NCBI RefSeq assembly: GCF_004349195.1
Contig: NZ_SMLG01000006.1
Span: 124,001 to 188,000, forward strand
Source of the DNA: Flavobacterium rhamnosiphilum
GTDB taxonomy: Bacteria; Bacteroidota; Bacteroidia; Flavobacteriales; Flavobacteriaceae
Length of the DNA: 64,000 bases
Reading direction: 5' to 3'
The position numbers and the translations under genes were made by a program. This document shows positions 27,901-37,384 of this stretch, piece after piece. The notes below the pieces were generated by a model. It did not search any database, was not told the origin of the DNA, and was given only the letters and a program-made list of their open reading frames with translations. Within the stretch, counting starts at the first letter, position 1. The number at the start of each line of letters is the position of its first letter.

Positions 27901-29320
27901 CAATAATTGGATTGTCATTGAAATACCATTGAAAAGTGTCATAAGAAGATAAAGTGCTGATTTTTAGAACAACATTTGGTATACAGGAAGAACTGGTGAG
28001 TGATAATTTATCGGTAACAATTTCTGGTTTCGTATCAAAACCGGAATAATAACCGCCATAGGTCGCAGCTCCATTGGTACCAAAATAAGAAACATAAACT
28101 TGTCTCGTAGATTTTACAGCAATATTTCCCGTCTGATTAAATACGGTGTATCTCACATAATCTGTATTTCCTGTTACAGGAATAGCGGTGCTATTAATCG
28201 GATTGTTATTTATGGTTACAGTAGCACCTGCTTCAGTCACAATATTTAAGGGTGGTACAAAAAATAAATTTTGATTGGCAGCGAAATCGTTTCCTCCAAT
28301 GCTTTGATAAGCAGATACGTTTTCGGAGGTTCTAACATATAAATTTCCATCTATAAATTGGCTTCCATCAATAACGGTATATTGTCCTTTGCTCAGAATG
28401 GCAATTGGAGTCGTAGAGCCATTAACGAAAACTTGCGTCATGTCAACATTTGCAATCAATAAAACCCGTTCCAATTCATCCGTTCCAAGTCCTTTTACAA
28501 AGATATATTCCTTGCCGGTTTTTTCTGTTGGAACAATTTGGTCAAAACCTACATCTCTACCAAGTGGATTTCCTTGAGCATTTACAATTGTACTGTTACT
28601 ACCTCCAAAAGATCCCGAATTGACAACTACAGGTTTGTCAGATTCTACTAACGCACCAATCATTTTAGAGCTATTGGAAACAGTATTGTTATAATTCTCC
28701 AATGCCAAAACATAACTTTCATTTTTACCTAAAGTAACAGTTATAGGTCCAGCTATGATGGTTCCATCTGATAATATTGATCCTATTGGGATATTCGAAA
28801 TAGTGACTTTGGTATTGTTCTCTGTTGATAGTATGGAAGCAAAATTTAATACACTTTGATCGTAAACTGGATTTAGCATCGCTCCTAATCTAAATTCTCT
28901 CCCCAGGGCGCTATTTCCTTTTGAGACAAGACCGCCCGCATGATTATATGAATTGTTTTGAGTAGAAAACCCGGCATTAACCCTAACACTTACATAAATT
29001 AAATCGTCGGCTTCAACTATATATCCTTTATTCGTTATAATTCCAATACTAGTTTTTGGAGTGAACAACTGCGTATTTTGCCCTTGTCCTATAGAATAAA
29101 TATATGGGGAAGTATTTTTGACCACACCAGTTATTATACTGCCTCCATTTGCTATAATTTTGAAATTAACATCGGTGTTGCTTGGTGTAGAAATATATAA
29201 ATAATGATCCCCTGCTAAATTTGTAGCGCAGGTTAAAGGCGGAATATAGTGTGTTTTGCTAAACTGCGAGAAACAACTTATGGAAAAAAGGGTAATGAGT
29301 AAGAGTAATGTTTTTTTCAT
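24917..29320 (-). CDS. Type IX-secreted protein: IgGFc-binding-like, calcium repeats, type B sorting domain
   Basis: 1467-residue secreted surface protein. It has a signal peptide (about 1-19), then an IgGFc-binding-type region (about 100-430; [32 protein letters not shown]). An Ig-like segment (about 435-510) follows. Asp-rich thrombospondin-3/calcium repeats (DSDNDG, DLDNDG; about 515-545 and 717-890) and several Ig-like/SprB-like repeats lead to a C-terminal gliding-motility-associated type B sorting domain (about 1380-1467; [30 protein letters not shown]). The latter directs export by the type IX system and cell-surface attachment. It is 24 bases downstream of a second such gene, so the two form an operon. 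Ligand unknown. Confidence 0.9.
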   Translation of the reverse strand: MKKTLLLLITLFSISCFSQFSKTHYIPPLTCATNLAGDHYLYISTPSNTDVNFKIIANGGSIITGVVKNTSPYIYSIGQGQNTQLFTPKTSIGIITNKGYIVEADDLIYVSVRVNAGFSTQNNSYNHAGGLVSKGNSALGREFRLGAMLNPVYDQSVLNFASILSTENNTKVTISNIPIGSILSDGTIIAGPITVTLGKNESYVLALENYNNTVSNSSKMIGALVESDKPVVVNSGSFGGSNSTIVNAQGNPLGRDVGFDQIVPTEKTGKEYIFVKGLGTDELERVLLIANVDMTQVFVNGSTTPIAILSKGQYTVIDGSQFIDGNLYVRTSENVSAYQSIGGNDFAANQNLFFVPPLNIVTEAGATVTINNNPINSTAIPVTGNTDYVRYTVFNQTGNIAVKSTRQVYVSYFGTNGAATYGGYYSGFDTKPEIVTDKLSLTSSSCIPNVVLKISTLSSYDTFQWYFNDNPIIGANSNSYTPTQPGYYQVKGSIVGCPSTVPIFSDKIPVSDCPLDSDNDGTNNNIDIDLDNDGIINNFEANISLLNQSNTISSSDYTAIITGSGTITGKPFYGFVTEVPAGITNSVVYTLNLTKNETISISYISQDSPTQTTAITEYINADGGFILQVPADKTITLTNPQNQLLVDTNYDGIFESGVTEFSSFEIRFRLNSITPLTPGLGSFQFSSYLTNSVTLTHNNLSETAVNKTIFMINRIETFDSDSDTIPDLLDIDSDNDGIPDTIEAQGKGFKVFSGTDSNKDGLDNAFEPGLIRINTDNDVFNTFPIVYDLLDLDSDNDGIFDLIESGSTVIDANKDGIIDGTATAFGANGLFDGLETSPDSGKLNYTITDTDSDGTFNYIDLDSDNDVCFDVTEAGFNDPNNDGILGNNPVTVNVKGKVTSDMGYLTPHDNYIIAAPIEIISQPQANPTCELENTTITVLDNGGNTYQWQMSTDGINWNNILNNATTYQDATTKTLMLIKVSNAMNGYKYRVKLDKIGNSCGLISSETTLTVYRLPVVTTATIVQCDDDTNGFSDFNLTVKNNEISSNYTSETFTYYTSLSGAETADVGKLISNPLAFTNTTSGGMLVWARVKNANQCSSVVQITLVVSTTQIPASFTRTFSACDDLGATNDDTDGIATFDFSSVATDISAILPSLSSSYSIKFYKNEADALSENDEIANPSNYTNTGYPNEQKIWVRVESTSDNACYGLSPRITLKVNPKPNIDTNDDFDENELVCSNLPTFFVKLDAGIQDGTPSTDYTYVWTKDNVVLTAETGPTLDVNTEGDYMVEVSSLTGCSRIRTIKVTASDIAEIGTISIIDLSDVNSVTVNVTGQGQYEYSLDAPSGPFQDSNFFDNVAAGIHEVYVNDKNGCGTVSQTIAVIGVPKFFTPNGDDYNDYWNVKGVNANFNENSIIYIFDRYGKLLKQIIASGQGWDGTFLGLPLSGDDYWYTIKLDDGREAKGHFSLKR

Positions 29321-29344
29321 TTGCTAAAAATAGCAAAATTTAGA

Positions 29345-31672
29345 TTATCTTTTTAATGAAAAATGACCTTTTATTATTCTGCCGTTTTCTAAATTCAAAT
29401 GAAACCAATAATCATCAGTGGGTAATGCAAATCCATTGAAAGTTCCATTCCATCCAATGTCTGAAGTTATTAATTGTTTTAATAACTTTCCGTAACGGTC
29501 AAAAATATATAAAGTTGATTTGGGTAAATTATCTAGATTTTTAATTTGCCAAACATCATTATAACCATCTCCATTTGGAGTGAAATAACGAGGATAATCC
29601 AAAACATATACCACAAACGGAATTGATAAACCACAGCCATTTTTATCTCTTGCATAAACGGAATATTCTCCGGGCGCAATTCCGTTAAACATTGGATTAT
29701 CCTGAAAAAAAGATTCATCTATAGAAAATTCATAATCGCCAGATCCGGTATATTCTATTAAAACTGAATTTTCATTTCCTGAAAAATCATTTATTGTAGC
29801 ACCAGTTATCGTTGCTACTCCAGAGGCTGTAACATGATATTTTTTTATTTTTTCACAACCATCAAAATTTGTAACGGTTACCGAATAATCTCCGGGAGTA
29901 GTAACAGTTATGGTGTTTGAACTGGCTCCCGTACTCCATAAATAGCTCGAAAAACCAGCATCAACGGTTAAATTGATTGAAGTACCATTGCATAAAAAAG
30001 TGTTCTCTTCTTGGAAATTAGGCGGGTCAAAGGTGTTCACTACAAGTGTAATGGGAGTAATTGCATAACAATCGGGACCATTTACGATTCGGGCGTAAAT
30101 AATTTGTTGGGTTGCAACGGTATTTTTAAAAATATTTGGTAACTGATTCTGTTGGGCAATTGCTTCTGTAGGGCTTAAATAATATTCTACGATTAAACCA
30201 GCAGGTAAACCCGTTACTACTTGAGGTGTTACTTGTGAGTTTAAATCAAATTGGGCTAAACCATCATTCGTACCATCGGTATCACATGTTGCAATTGGGG
30301 TTTGAGCTGCAATAGCATTATTTGAAATAATCAGATTTACTTCAGCATAATTTACACAGTTAAATGAATTGCTAACACTTGCAAATACGGACTGGTTTAT
30401 GAATTTGTTGCTATACGTTGCAGGATTGGTAATTGGATTTATTTTTGCTTGAGCATCGACCAAAGTTTCATAATAAACAACCGCACTTAAATTACTCACA
30501 TTGTTTTTTACAATGGCATCGACTTTGGTTAGGTTGAAAATGGATATTCCATCAGTATCGATGTCACATTGTGAAAGTGTGGTGTCATTCAAATCGATTT
30601 CTGGAGTGTATTCGATTATTATTTCTTCGGTAGCGATACAGCTGGGGGTCAATTGCACTTCAACTCTATAAATTCCGGGTCCGCTAACAGTATAAGTGGG
30701 AGAAGTATCTGTCAATGCTACGTTATCTTTAAACCATTTATAAGAATAGCCTAAACTCGTTGGTAATTTAGTGTCAATGATAAGACTTTCGCCAAAGCAA
30801 ACGGGATTATTGGTAGCTATTAATCGGTGTGATCCCAAATCTATTTTTGGTAAAAAACTGCCCGCTTCAAGAAATACTGCCGAGTCGTACGCTTCATTAC
30901 CTTGATCCGCAATTACTAGTTTTATATGATATGTTTTTCCTGCTATAACATTTGTTTGCGCTGTCAACACTTTAGTTTGTCCGGCATAATTTATAGGACT
31001 GTTAGCAGTGTTGTATCCGTTAAAGTAAGTTTCGTTTATTGCTGGACAGCCAGGTTTAAATAGTCCTTGACTATTATACGGATTTATTAAAGGGTGAACA
31101 TTTACGGATGAAACAGGTGAAGTATTAGGTAACACCGCTAAATTTTGATAATTAGCCGTGCTGCCTTTTTCTTTGATTAAAAAGGCAAATCCATCAGAAT
31201 ATTCACAAGGAAAATAGTCTTGATATTCATTGGAAGCAAAAATATAGTTGAAGCTGATAAAATTGGTCAACGGTATAAAATCAAATTCTAAAAAAGTGGC
31301 ATTTATTGTGTTCGTTATTCCTAATGCTTGCTGTAAATCGGAATCCCCTAACCAAGAAGAATTTCCTCCTCCCGGGTTTCTTAAAAAAGGGCCTTCAGAA
31401 TTCTTGCTGCTCCAGGTACTCAAAACAATGCCTTCTGTAAAAGGAAAACTACCACCTTGATTATTAAAATACCCGTAACTGTTTTTACTGCCGGAATATA
31501 TATCTCCTTTTACGGCAATACCAGAAACATTAGCGCAAGAACTATTTACTAAAATATCTTGAACAAGTTGTTGCGCTGTGTAAGAGTCTGTTACTGAAAT
31601 AGATTGAGCGGTTGCATCAAATATAACGCAACAAATAAAAATATAAAACAATATTATTTTTACACATTTCAT
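29345..31672 (-). CDS. Type IX-secreted protein with choice-of-anchor L-like N-terminus and type B sorting domain
   Basis: 775 residues. A signal peptide (cleavage near TAQ at residue 23) leads to a choice-of-anchor L-like domain (about 25-275; GIVLSTW, FNYIFASNEYQDYFPCEYSDGFAF). Ig-like modules follow, then a final SprB-like repeat (YEFSIDESFFQDNPMF). The C-terminal type B sorting domain (about 688-775; [32 protein letters not shown]) matches that of the downstream 1467-residue protein. The C-terminal thirds of both genes are clearly paralogous, suggesting duplication. It is the first gene of the pair. Probable cell-surface adhesin or matrix component (inference). Confidence 0.9.
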   Translation of the reverse strand: MKCVKIILFYIFICCVIFDATAQSISVTDSYTAQQLVQDILVNSSCANVSGIAVKGDIYSGSKNSYGYFNNQGGSFPFTEGIVLSTWSSKNSEGPFLRNPGGGNSSWLGDSDLQQALGITNTINATFLEFDFIPLTNFISFNYIFASNEYQDYFPCEYSDGFAFLIKEKGSTANYQNLAVLPNTSPVSSVNVHPLINPYNSQGLFKPGCPAINETYFNGYNTANSPINYAGQTKVLTAQTNVIAGKTYHIKLVIADQGNEAYDSAVFLEAGSFLPKIDLGSHRLIATNNPVCFGESLIIDTKLPTSLGYSYKWFKDNVALTDTSPTYTVSGPGIYRVEVQLTPSCIATEEIIIEYTPEIDLNDTTLSQCDIDTDGISIFNLTKVDAIVKNNVSNLSAVVYYETLVDAQAKINPITNPATYSNKFINQSVFASVSNSFNCVNYAEVNLIISNNAIAAQTPIATCDTDGTNDGLAQFDLNSQVTPQVVTGLPAGLIVEYYLSPTEAIAQQNQLPNIFKNTVATQQIIYARIVNGPDCYAITPITLVVNTFDPPNFQEENTFLCNGTSINLTVDAGFSSYLWSTGASSNTITVTTPGDYSVTVTNFDGCEKIKKYHVTASGVATITGATINDFSGNENSVLIEYTGSGDYEFSIDESFFQDNPMFNGIAPGEYSVYARDKNGCGLSIPFVVYVLDYPRYFTPNGDGYNDVWQIKNLDNLPKSTLYIFDRYGKLLKQLITSDIGWNGTFNGFALPTDDYWFHLNLENGRIIKGHFSLKR

Positions 31673-31686
31673 CGTGTGTAAAGATA

Positions 31687-32523
31687 CTACAAATCTCTAT
31701 TTTTTAATAATCGATAGGAAAGGAAAATAAAAATTACAGTCCAAAATAATACGATAAGAATAGTCGGTAGGTTAACACCATATTCTTTAATATTATCCAA
31801 ACCAATTTGCGTTCCCAAGTTTTTTACCACTGATAATCTGGAAAAAGGTTCTACGATTAAATTCGACATGGATTGTAAAGGTAAAAACTGAGTAATAGAT
31901 GCTGCCGTATTGCTATTCGGGAATACTTTAAAAGTTAAAACGCCATTGATAACTCCTTCGATGATATTCCAAACTAAAAGAAATCCCAGTGCAAATGCGG
32001 AACGTTTCACCAATATTCCTAAAAATAAACAGAACGAGAAAAAACCAACCAGTTTGATGAAATAGGCAAAAAGGTATTCTAAATCAGCGAAAACGATACT
32101 AAACTCAGTGTAGGAAGAATAGCTTAGTCCTAAAATGAGTGACATTATGAAAATAAAAATAGTTGATACTGTTGCAAATAAAACAACAGTCAGAAATTTA
32201 GACTGAATAAATTCCTTTTTACTCATTCCATCAATTAAATTTTGTTTTAGTGTTCCATAGCTGTACTCATTTGCCATCATGGAGACGATTACGATCGCTA
32301 AAAATAATTTTAATATGGCTGCGATATACGTGTTGAAATGCCATATAAAAGGGAAATTAAAAATTCCCATCTCAGCAAGATGAAATTTAAAAATACCGAG
32401 ATCAAATTTTATGGAGGCTATTAATGCTATAAAAGTTAAGAGAATAAAATAGGACAATGTTAAAACACGACTGGCTTTGTTTTTCCAAATTTTTTGTAAT
32501 TCTATTGAGAGTAATCTTTTCAT
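31687..32523 (-). CDS. ABC-2 type transporter permease
   Basis: 278-residue polytopic inner membrane protein with about six membrane segments (near 18-38, 55-82, 107-131, 146-171, 176-196, 254-272). It has a cytoplasmic N-terminus rich in Lys/Arg and the EYSYGTLKQNLIDGMSKKEF signature typical of ABC-2 permeases of the bacitracin/lantibiotic exporter type. Its ATPase lies upstream on the same strand (32679-33584), separated by a 155-bp segment of simple-sequence repeats, so it is a two-component exporter. The cargo is unknown. The type IX-secreted pair begins 14 bases further downstream. Confidence 0.85.
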   Translation of the reverse strand: MKRLLSIELQKIWKNKASRVLTLSYFILLTFIALIASIKFDLGIFKFHLAEMGIFNFPFIWHFNTYIAAILKLFLAIVIVSMMANEYSYGTLKQNLIDGMSKKEFIQSKFLTVVLFATVSTIFIFIMSLILGLSYSSYTEFSIVFADLEYLFAYFIKLVGFFSFCLFLGILVKRSAFALGFLLVWNIIEGVINGVLTFKVFPNSNTAASITQFLPLQSMSNLIVEPFSRLSVVKNLGTQIGLDNIKEYGVNLPTILIVLFWTVIFIFLSYRLLKNRDL

Positions 32524-32528
32524 TTTGG

Positions 32529-32684
32529 ATTATTAGATTGTTAGACTATTGGATTGTTGGACTATTAGATTTTTAGATTTTTTTATTGCCATTGAAATTG
32601 AAATTGCCATTGCCATTGTCATTGCCATTGAAATTGTTATTGAAATTGCCATTGAAATTGTCATTGCCATTGAAATTGTTATTG
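32529..32684. repeat. Imperfect hexamer array between ABC transporter genes
   Basis: From about 32585 to 32684 the sequence is a run of ATTGCC/ATTGAA/ATTGTC/ATTGTT hexamers. A second short array of TTAGATT/TTGGACTATTAG units lies at about 32529-32580. The array reaches the stop codon of the ATPase gene at 32679-32681. Confidence 0.75.
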
Positions 32685-33584
32685 ATTTTTAGTCAGTTCT
32701 AAAAATTGTTCCTCTAAGCTGTTTTTACGTTTTACCAAATGATTTAGTATGATGTTTTTTTCAAAAAGAAATCGATTCAATCCCTTAGCATCTAAATCAT
32801 TTTTTAAATAAACTAAAACTTTCCCATCCTCGTTTACAACATTTTTAACAGCTGGATGAGTTTTAACAGCTAGGATTAAATTTTCAGTATCGTCAGCTTG
32901 TAATTCAAAAAAGCCTTCATTTGCTGACATACCATCCACTAAACCAGTGTATAAAATTTCTCCTTTCCTTAAAACCAAAACATGGGTACATACCTTTTCT
33001 ACTTCGTCCAGTAAATGAGAGGCGAGTAAAATGGTAGTCCCTTTTGATGCAATTTGTTTGATAATATCTCTAATTTGATGAATCCCTTGAGGATCTAAAC
33101 CATTAGTAGGTTCATCAAGAATTAAAATTTCAGGATCATTCAATAGGGCAGAAGCTATCGCTAATCGCTGTTTCATCCCCAAAGAAAAAGTACTGAATTT
33201 ACTGTTTTGTCGATCAACTAAACCTACTAATTCAAGTTTTTCATTGACTTTTGCATAGTTGATTCCTTTAATTTTACAAACCAGTTCTAAGTTTTCCTTA
33301 GCAGTCATGTAAGGATAGAAATTAGGTCTTTCTATAATGGCACCTACTTTTTTTAGGGCTTCGTGCGTTTCCATTGAACCACTAAACCAGCTGTATTCTC
33401 CGGAGGTTTTATTGACCACATTCAAAGCGATTCCTAAAGTTGTTGATTTTCCGCTCCCGTTAGGACCTAGAATTCCGTATACATTGCCTTTGTGTATGTC
33501 GAAAGAAACGTTTTTCAGGGCTTGTAGTGAGCCATAACGCTTGTTGAGATTTTTGATAGAAAGTATAGTTTCCAATGGGTTCAT
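32679..33584 (-). CDS. ABC transporter ATP-binding protein
   Basis: 301-residue ATPase driving the ABC-2 permease encoded downstream. Walker A is GPNGSGKST (about 40-48), the signature SLGMKQR (about 134-140), Walker B EILILDEP (about 152-159), and the H-loop is in LLASHLLDEVEKV. The C-terminal about 80 residues form the small regulatory domain seen in CcmA/BcrA-like exporter ATPases. The stop codon falls inside a hexamer repeat array, so the extreme C-terminus (LTKNQ) is exposed to repeat slippage. A receiver gene ends just upstream (33642), also on the minus strand. Confidence 0.92.
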   Translation of the reverse strand: MNPLETILSIKNLNKRYGSLQALKNVSFDIHKGNVYGILGPNGSGKSTTLGIALNVVNKTSGEYSWFSGSMETHEALKKVGAIIERPNFYPYMTAKENLELVCKIKGINYAKVNEKLELVGLVDRQNSKFSTFSLGMKQRLAIASALLNDPEILILDEPTNGLDPQGIHQIRDIIKQIASKGTTILLASHLLDEVEKVCTHVLVLRKGEILYTGLVDGMSANEGFFELQADDTENLILAVKTHPAVKNVVNEDGKVLVYLKNDLDAKGLNRFLFEKNIILNHLVKRKNSLEEQFLELTKNQ

Positions 33585-33641
33585 CTTTATTAATTTAATA
33601 TAGGACGAACAAGACAGGAAATTGTTACTCTTAAACTTGAA

Positions 33642-34043
33642 TTAGTTTATTTTAGCAATTAGTGCGCATAGCTCATTTAATTTTTGGGCTGTAATAGGTT
33701 TCATTATATAATCTTTTATCACATCATATTTTTTTGCCATTTCTATATCTGCAGGGTCGATTGAAGAGGTCATGATGAAAATTGAAATTTCTTTTTTTAT
33801 CGGTAAAAGAATAAATTCATCCAGAAACTGCCATCCATCCATCACAGGCATATTTAAATCAAGTAAAATGGCATCGGGCAGATTTTCATTATCATTCCAA
33901 TTTTCTTTTAATTTAGCGATTGCTGATTGGGCATTATTAAAGGATTGGATTTCTTCACAAAACTTATTTTTAGAGATGAGAATGCTCATCAATTTCACCG
34001 TTAATTTGTCATCATCAATAATGTACGTTAATTTATTTTTCAT
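33642..34043 (-). CDS. Single-domain response regulator
   Basis: 133-residue receiver-only protein with phospho-acceptor Asp62 in LLDLNMPVMDGWQFLDEF, acidic residues in IIDDDK, and Lys in DYIMKPIT. It overlaps the upstream PAS kinase gene by 11 bases, indicating coupled translation and a dedicated partner. It is closely related in architecture to the receiver at 20473-20880. It has no output domain, so signalling must pass to another protein. The ABC exporter lies directly downstream; a regulatory link is possible but only by position. Confidence 0.92.
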   Translation of the reverse strand: MKNKLTYIIDDDKLTVKLMSILISKNKFCEEIQSFNNAQSAIAKLKENWNDNENLPDAILLDLNMPVMDGWQFLDEFILLPIKKEISIFIMTSSIDPADIEMAKKYDVIKDYIMKPITAQKLNELCALIAKIN

Positions 34044-35862
34044 TTAAATAAATTTTAAAATTTGAACCATAACCCACTTCGCTTTCTACTTCAATTTTTC
34101 CATCCATAGCTTCGAGTTGGTTCTTGGTTATAAATAATCCAATTCCTTTTGCATCTTCGTTGCCGTGAAAGGTTTTATACATTCCAAAAAGTTTATGCCC
34201 ATTTTTTTTTAAATTCAGCCCTAAACCATTATCTCTAAAGTTTATTATGGTGCAATCATCTCTGGTCTCATAGCCAATTTCTAAAACAGCTTTGCGTTCT
34301 GGAGATTTATATTTAATGGCATTTGTGATTAAATTCAGCAAAATACTATCTAAGTAGGCGGGAATTGCAATTACAACCAGATCATCTGGGATAGTATGCG
34401 TAATTGTTATTTGACTATCTTTAATTACCAAACTCAAAGCCATTTTTGTTTTTTCGATTTCACTCTTTAACCGAATCTTGGTCTTTTCAATATTTGTTTT
34501 TTGCTGAATGGTTATAATTTCATTCAAATATTCAATTGATTCTGACAGTTTTTCTGTTCCTTCTTTAAATAAATCAAAATAGGAAAGCTTCTCAGCAATA
34601 TCATCTGTATTTTCAATCACATCCACAACCATTGATAAATTACTAGTGTGAGAACGTATGTTATGGGAGACTATGTGAGTGAAATTATACAGTTTATTGT
34701 TTTGACTGCTGGTAACATCTAACAATCGTTTAAGTTCAAACTCTTTTTCAATTCTTTGGGTTACGTTTCGACCCACTCCAACAAAATTAATGAAATTGTT
34801 ATTGCTGTCAAACACAGTAGTTATATTTAGTTCAAACCAATATTTCTCTTTGTTTTTATTATAATTTAATATTGTGATTTTTATACTTTCTTTATTTTTA
34901 ATTGCGTTTCTCATTAATGAGGAAGCGCTTAAATCAGTTTCAGGTCCTTTGGATAAATAGCCGGGTTTTTGCCCTATTATTTCCTCCATATTTAAACCGG
35001 TAAGATCTAAATAGGCTTGATTTGCCCATACCGCTTTTCCATTTTCATTGGCAATTACAATGGTGTCCGTAGTTTCGGAAGCTGCAAGTGATAACAAATT
35101 TAATTTAGCTTCAACATTCTTTCTTTCACTTATATCTCTAATGAAACAAACCAAATACGTTATGTTAGCGACTTGAAATTTTTTCCCTGAAGCTATTTCT
35201 ACAGGTATAGTTTCTCCAGATTTTGATTTGATATGCGTTTCATTGACCGTATATTCATTCCGGGTTAAATTATATTTTAAAAAAAACCGAAGCTCTGTTC
35301 TAAATTCAACCGGGAATAGTTTCGAATTATGCAAACCCTTCAATTCAGAATTGTTGTATCCTGTAAGTTCTGACGATCTGGGGTTACAGTCCGTAATTAT
35401 TCCATTTGAGGTGTCAATAATAAAAATGGCGTCATTGGCACTGGAAAAAATCGAAGAAAATTTTTCTACGCTTAACTGTAATTCATTTATTAAATTCTGC
35501 TCATTTGTGATGTCCTGAAAAATGCCCAGTAAATTCGCGGGTTTTCCGTCAATAGCTTCTATCTGACAAATACATTCAATATACTTGATGTTGTTTTTAG
35601 CTGTGGTGATCTGAAATTTATCATCAAATGGAATCCCTTCATTGATTGCTCTTTCAATAAGTACTTTAATTCGATCTCTATTTTCACCTATTGTATAGAA
35701 ATTAATACCATTTCCATTAATAGGTTCAAAATCTTCCGGGACTTCAAGAATACATTTCGTAACAGCATCCCAATACACATCATTGGTTTGGAGGTTCATT
35801 TTCCAGATTCCAATTTTAGCTGACTGCGCAGCTTTGAAATAGAGTTCAAGCTTATCTGTCAT
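34033..35862 (-). CDS. Soluble multi-PAS histidine kinase
   Basis: 609 residues with no membrane segment. There are three PAS/PAC units (about 1-120, ending GIFQDITNEQN; about 125-250, ending CFIRDISERKN; about 255-375, ending GVGRNVTQRIEKE). The HisKA-like helix has His400 in HIVSHNIRSHTSN, where the Pro usual after the phospho-acceptor box is missing. The HATPase has NLITNAIKY, DNGLGLNLKK and GIGLFITKNQLE. Upstream, a minus-strand CAAATATA element (35901-35908) could be the -7 box. The partner receiver follows with an 11-base overlap. It probably senses a cytoplasmic cue; the ligand is unknown. Confidence 0.9.
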   Translation of the reverse strand: MTDKLELYFKAAQSAKIGIWKMNLQTNDVYWDAVTKCILEVPEDFEPINGNGINFYTIGENRDRIKVLIERAINEGIPFDDKFQITTAKNNIKYIECICQIEAIDGKPANLLGIFQDITNEQNLINELQLSVEKFSSIFSSANDAIFIIDTSNGIITDCNPRSSELTGYNNSELKGLHNSKLFPVEFRTELRFFLKYNLTRNEYTVNETHIKSKSGETIPVEIASGKKFQVANITYLVCFIRDISERKNVEAKLNLLSLAASETTDTIVIANENGKAVWANQAYLDLTGLNMEEIIGQKPGYLSKGPETDLSASSLMRNAIKNKESIKITILNYNKNKEKYWFELNITTVFDSNNNFINFVGVGRNVTQRIEKEFELKRLLDVTSSQNNKLYNFTHIVSHNIRSHTSNLSMVVDVIENTDDIAEKLSYFDLFKEGTEKLSESIEYLNEIITIQQKTNIEKTKIRLKSEIEKTKMALSLVIKDSQITITHTIPDDLVVIAIPAYLDSILLNLITNAIKYKSPERKAVLEIGYETRDDCTIINFRDNGLGLNLKKNGHKLFGMYKTFHGNEDAKGIGLFITKNQLEAMDGKIEVESEVGYGSNFKIYLNEK

Positions 35863-36280
35863 TAGTGAGTTTTAAATGTTTTAATAATCTTGGGGACAAC
35901 CAAATATAAAGTTAATATCTTGGTGTTAGTGCTTTTTAACATAAAAAAACTGATGTTTATGATTTTATTTTTATTGAATATTGGTTAATTCATTGTTAAT
36001 TAGTTTATTATGTTTTTGCCTGTATTTGTTTTAAACTTAAATCGGTTTTAAAAAATCGGTTTTTACCTAATAATTAAATAGTTACGTTTTTTGTCTAATT
36101 TTTACTCCTTTTAGGTTCTTATCGGATAAAAATAATTTTGACTTAAAATATGAAAATTAAAAACGGTATCTGAAATACTTTTATGCTTCTAATTAAGCAG
36201 TACTTTGAAAACATATATTTAAAAAGGAGTACCCTCCAACGGCTTAATTTATTGTAATTTTGTATTAAATTATTTTTCAA
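35863..36280. other. Divergent intergenic region, 418 bp
   Basis: No gene seen. It contains a minus-strand -7 type CAAATATA (35901-35908), a direct repeat AATCGGTTTT twice near 36040-36066, a small GGAG..CTCC hairpin near 36225-36236, and a plus-strand -7 type TAATTTTG at 36255-36262 before the next gene. Confidence 0.5.
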
Positions 36281-37348
36281 ATGAGTAGTGAGCCAGTAAT
36301 GCTTTTTAAAAAACCATCGTATCCAATAAACAAATCACTTTTGGAATACTTGGAACGTTTTGACCGTTTGTCAAAAGTTTCTATTTTTTACGATGATTTA
36401 TTGCGCTTTTCAGGATCTGTGACCGTTTATGATAAAAACGATGAGGACACTTTATGGATTAGAGTGTATTATAATGAATTTGAAAGGGAAGAAATTGATT
36501 TAAATCTAAAAAAAATCTATTCGCTATTGCATTCTGATGGTAATCTGGGGATTCTTAAATTTTTGAATGTGGATTCCATTGATTACTGTACTTTTGGAAA
36601 CTCGAAACCTTTTCGAATAAAAGTCAGAAATATTCTGAATGATAATTACACTCATTTTTATATCAAGAAAGCAGATGCTTCCCGTATTTACGGCCTAGAA
36701 CTCGAGCATATTCTGTCACCGGATAAAATCAATTTTTTAGTGTACAATGACACTTTGATAGAGGAACACATCATGGGAATTCCGGGTGATGTTTTTATAA
36801 AAACACTTTTGGCGGATTGTACCGAAACTGAAAAATCACAAATTGCAAAAGAATTTGTGAAATTCAACGAGCGTTGCATGATACGATTGTTGGGCGATAT
36901 GCGTTCTTATAATTATGTAATTGTTCCTACACATGATTTTGACCATGTTGTTTATAAAATACGCGCCATCGATTTTGACCAACAATGTTATGAAGGAAAT
37001 TTTAAAGTCTATAGACCTCAATTTTTCAAAGAAAACTATCCAATGGTAAAATTGGTTAAAGACAAACTTCAAAACAGTTCAATCGAGCAATACAAAGATG
37101 AGGAAAGAGCGGTTCTTGCCAAAAGAATCCATTCTGCCGAAAATCGTATTAAAAGATTATTGCAAATTATGGGGGATGATGTTATCGCACCAGAGGAACA
37201 TTTGAATCAATTGCAATTAGAATTATACCGTTACACGAATGATTTGAATTTTAAAAAAGCAAAATCCATGGGGAATATTATGAGTGCTGCTTTTGAATTT
37301 ATTACGAGAAACTTTAAAAACACAAATTTATTTAAAACGGGATTTTAG
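36281..37348 (+). CDS. Conserved hypothetical protein with kinase-like motifs
   Basis: 355 residues, soluble, no signal peptide. I do not recognise a named family. Motif order suggests a protein-kinase-like fold: a Lys pair in a strand (FYIKKAD, 126-132), a helix Glu (GLELEHIL, 138-145), a hinge-like strand (TLIEEHIMGIPGD, about 158-170), a catalytic-loop-like GDMRSYNYVIV (205-215, Asp then Asn five residues on), and a metal-site-like AIDFDQQ (229-235). The C-terminal 100 residues are helical. A TAATTTTG element lies 18 bases upstream of the start. The beta-propeller-like lipoprotein gene follows 36 bases later on the same strand. Enzymatic activity is an inference from motifs only. Confidence 0.6.
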   Translation: MSSEPVMLFKKPSYPINKSLLEYLERFDRLSKVSIFYDDLLRFSGSVTVYDKNDEDTLWIRVYYNEFEREEIDLNLKKIYSLLHSDGNLGILKFLNVDSIDYCTFGNSKPFRIKVRNILNDNYTHFYIKKADASRIYGLELEHILSPDKINFLVYNDTLIEEHIMGIPGDVFIKTLLADCTETEKSQIAKEFVKFNERCMIRLLGDMRSYNYVIVPTHDFDHVVYKIRAIDFDQQCYEGNFKVYRPQFFKENYPMVKLVKDKLQNSSIEQYKDEERAVLAKRIHSAENRIKRLLQIMGDDVIAPEEHLNQLQLELYRYTNDLNFKKAKSMGNIMSAAFEFITRNFKNTNLFKTGF

Positions 37349-37384
37349 TCTTTTTATAAATTTATTATTTACATTAATTCAATT

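Noticed and set aside
32529..32684. CRISPR array
   Set aside because: The repeats are degenerate hexamers without unique spacers of constant length, and no cas gene is present.
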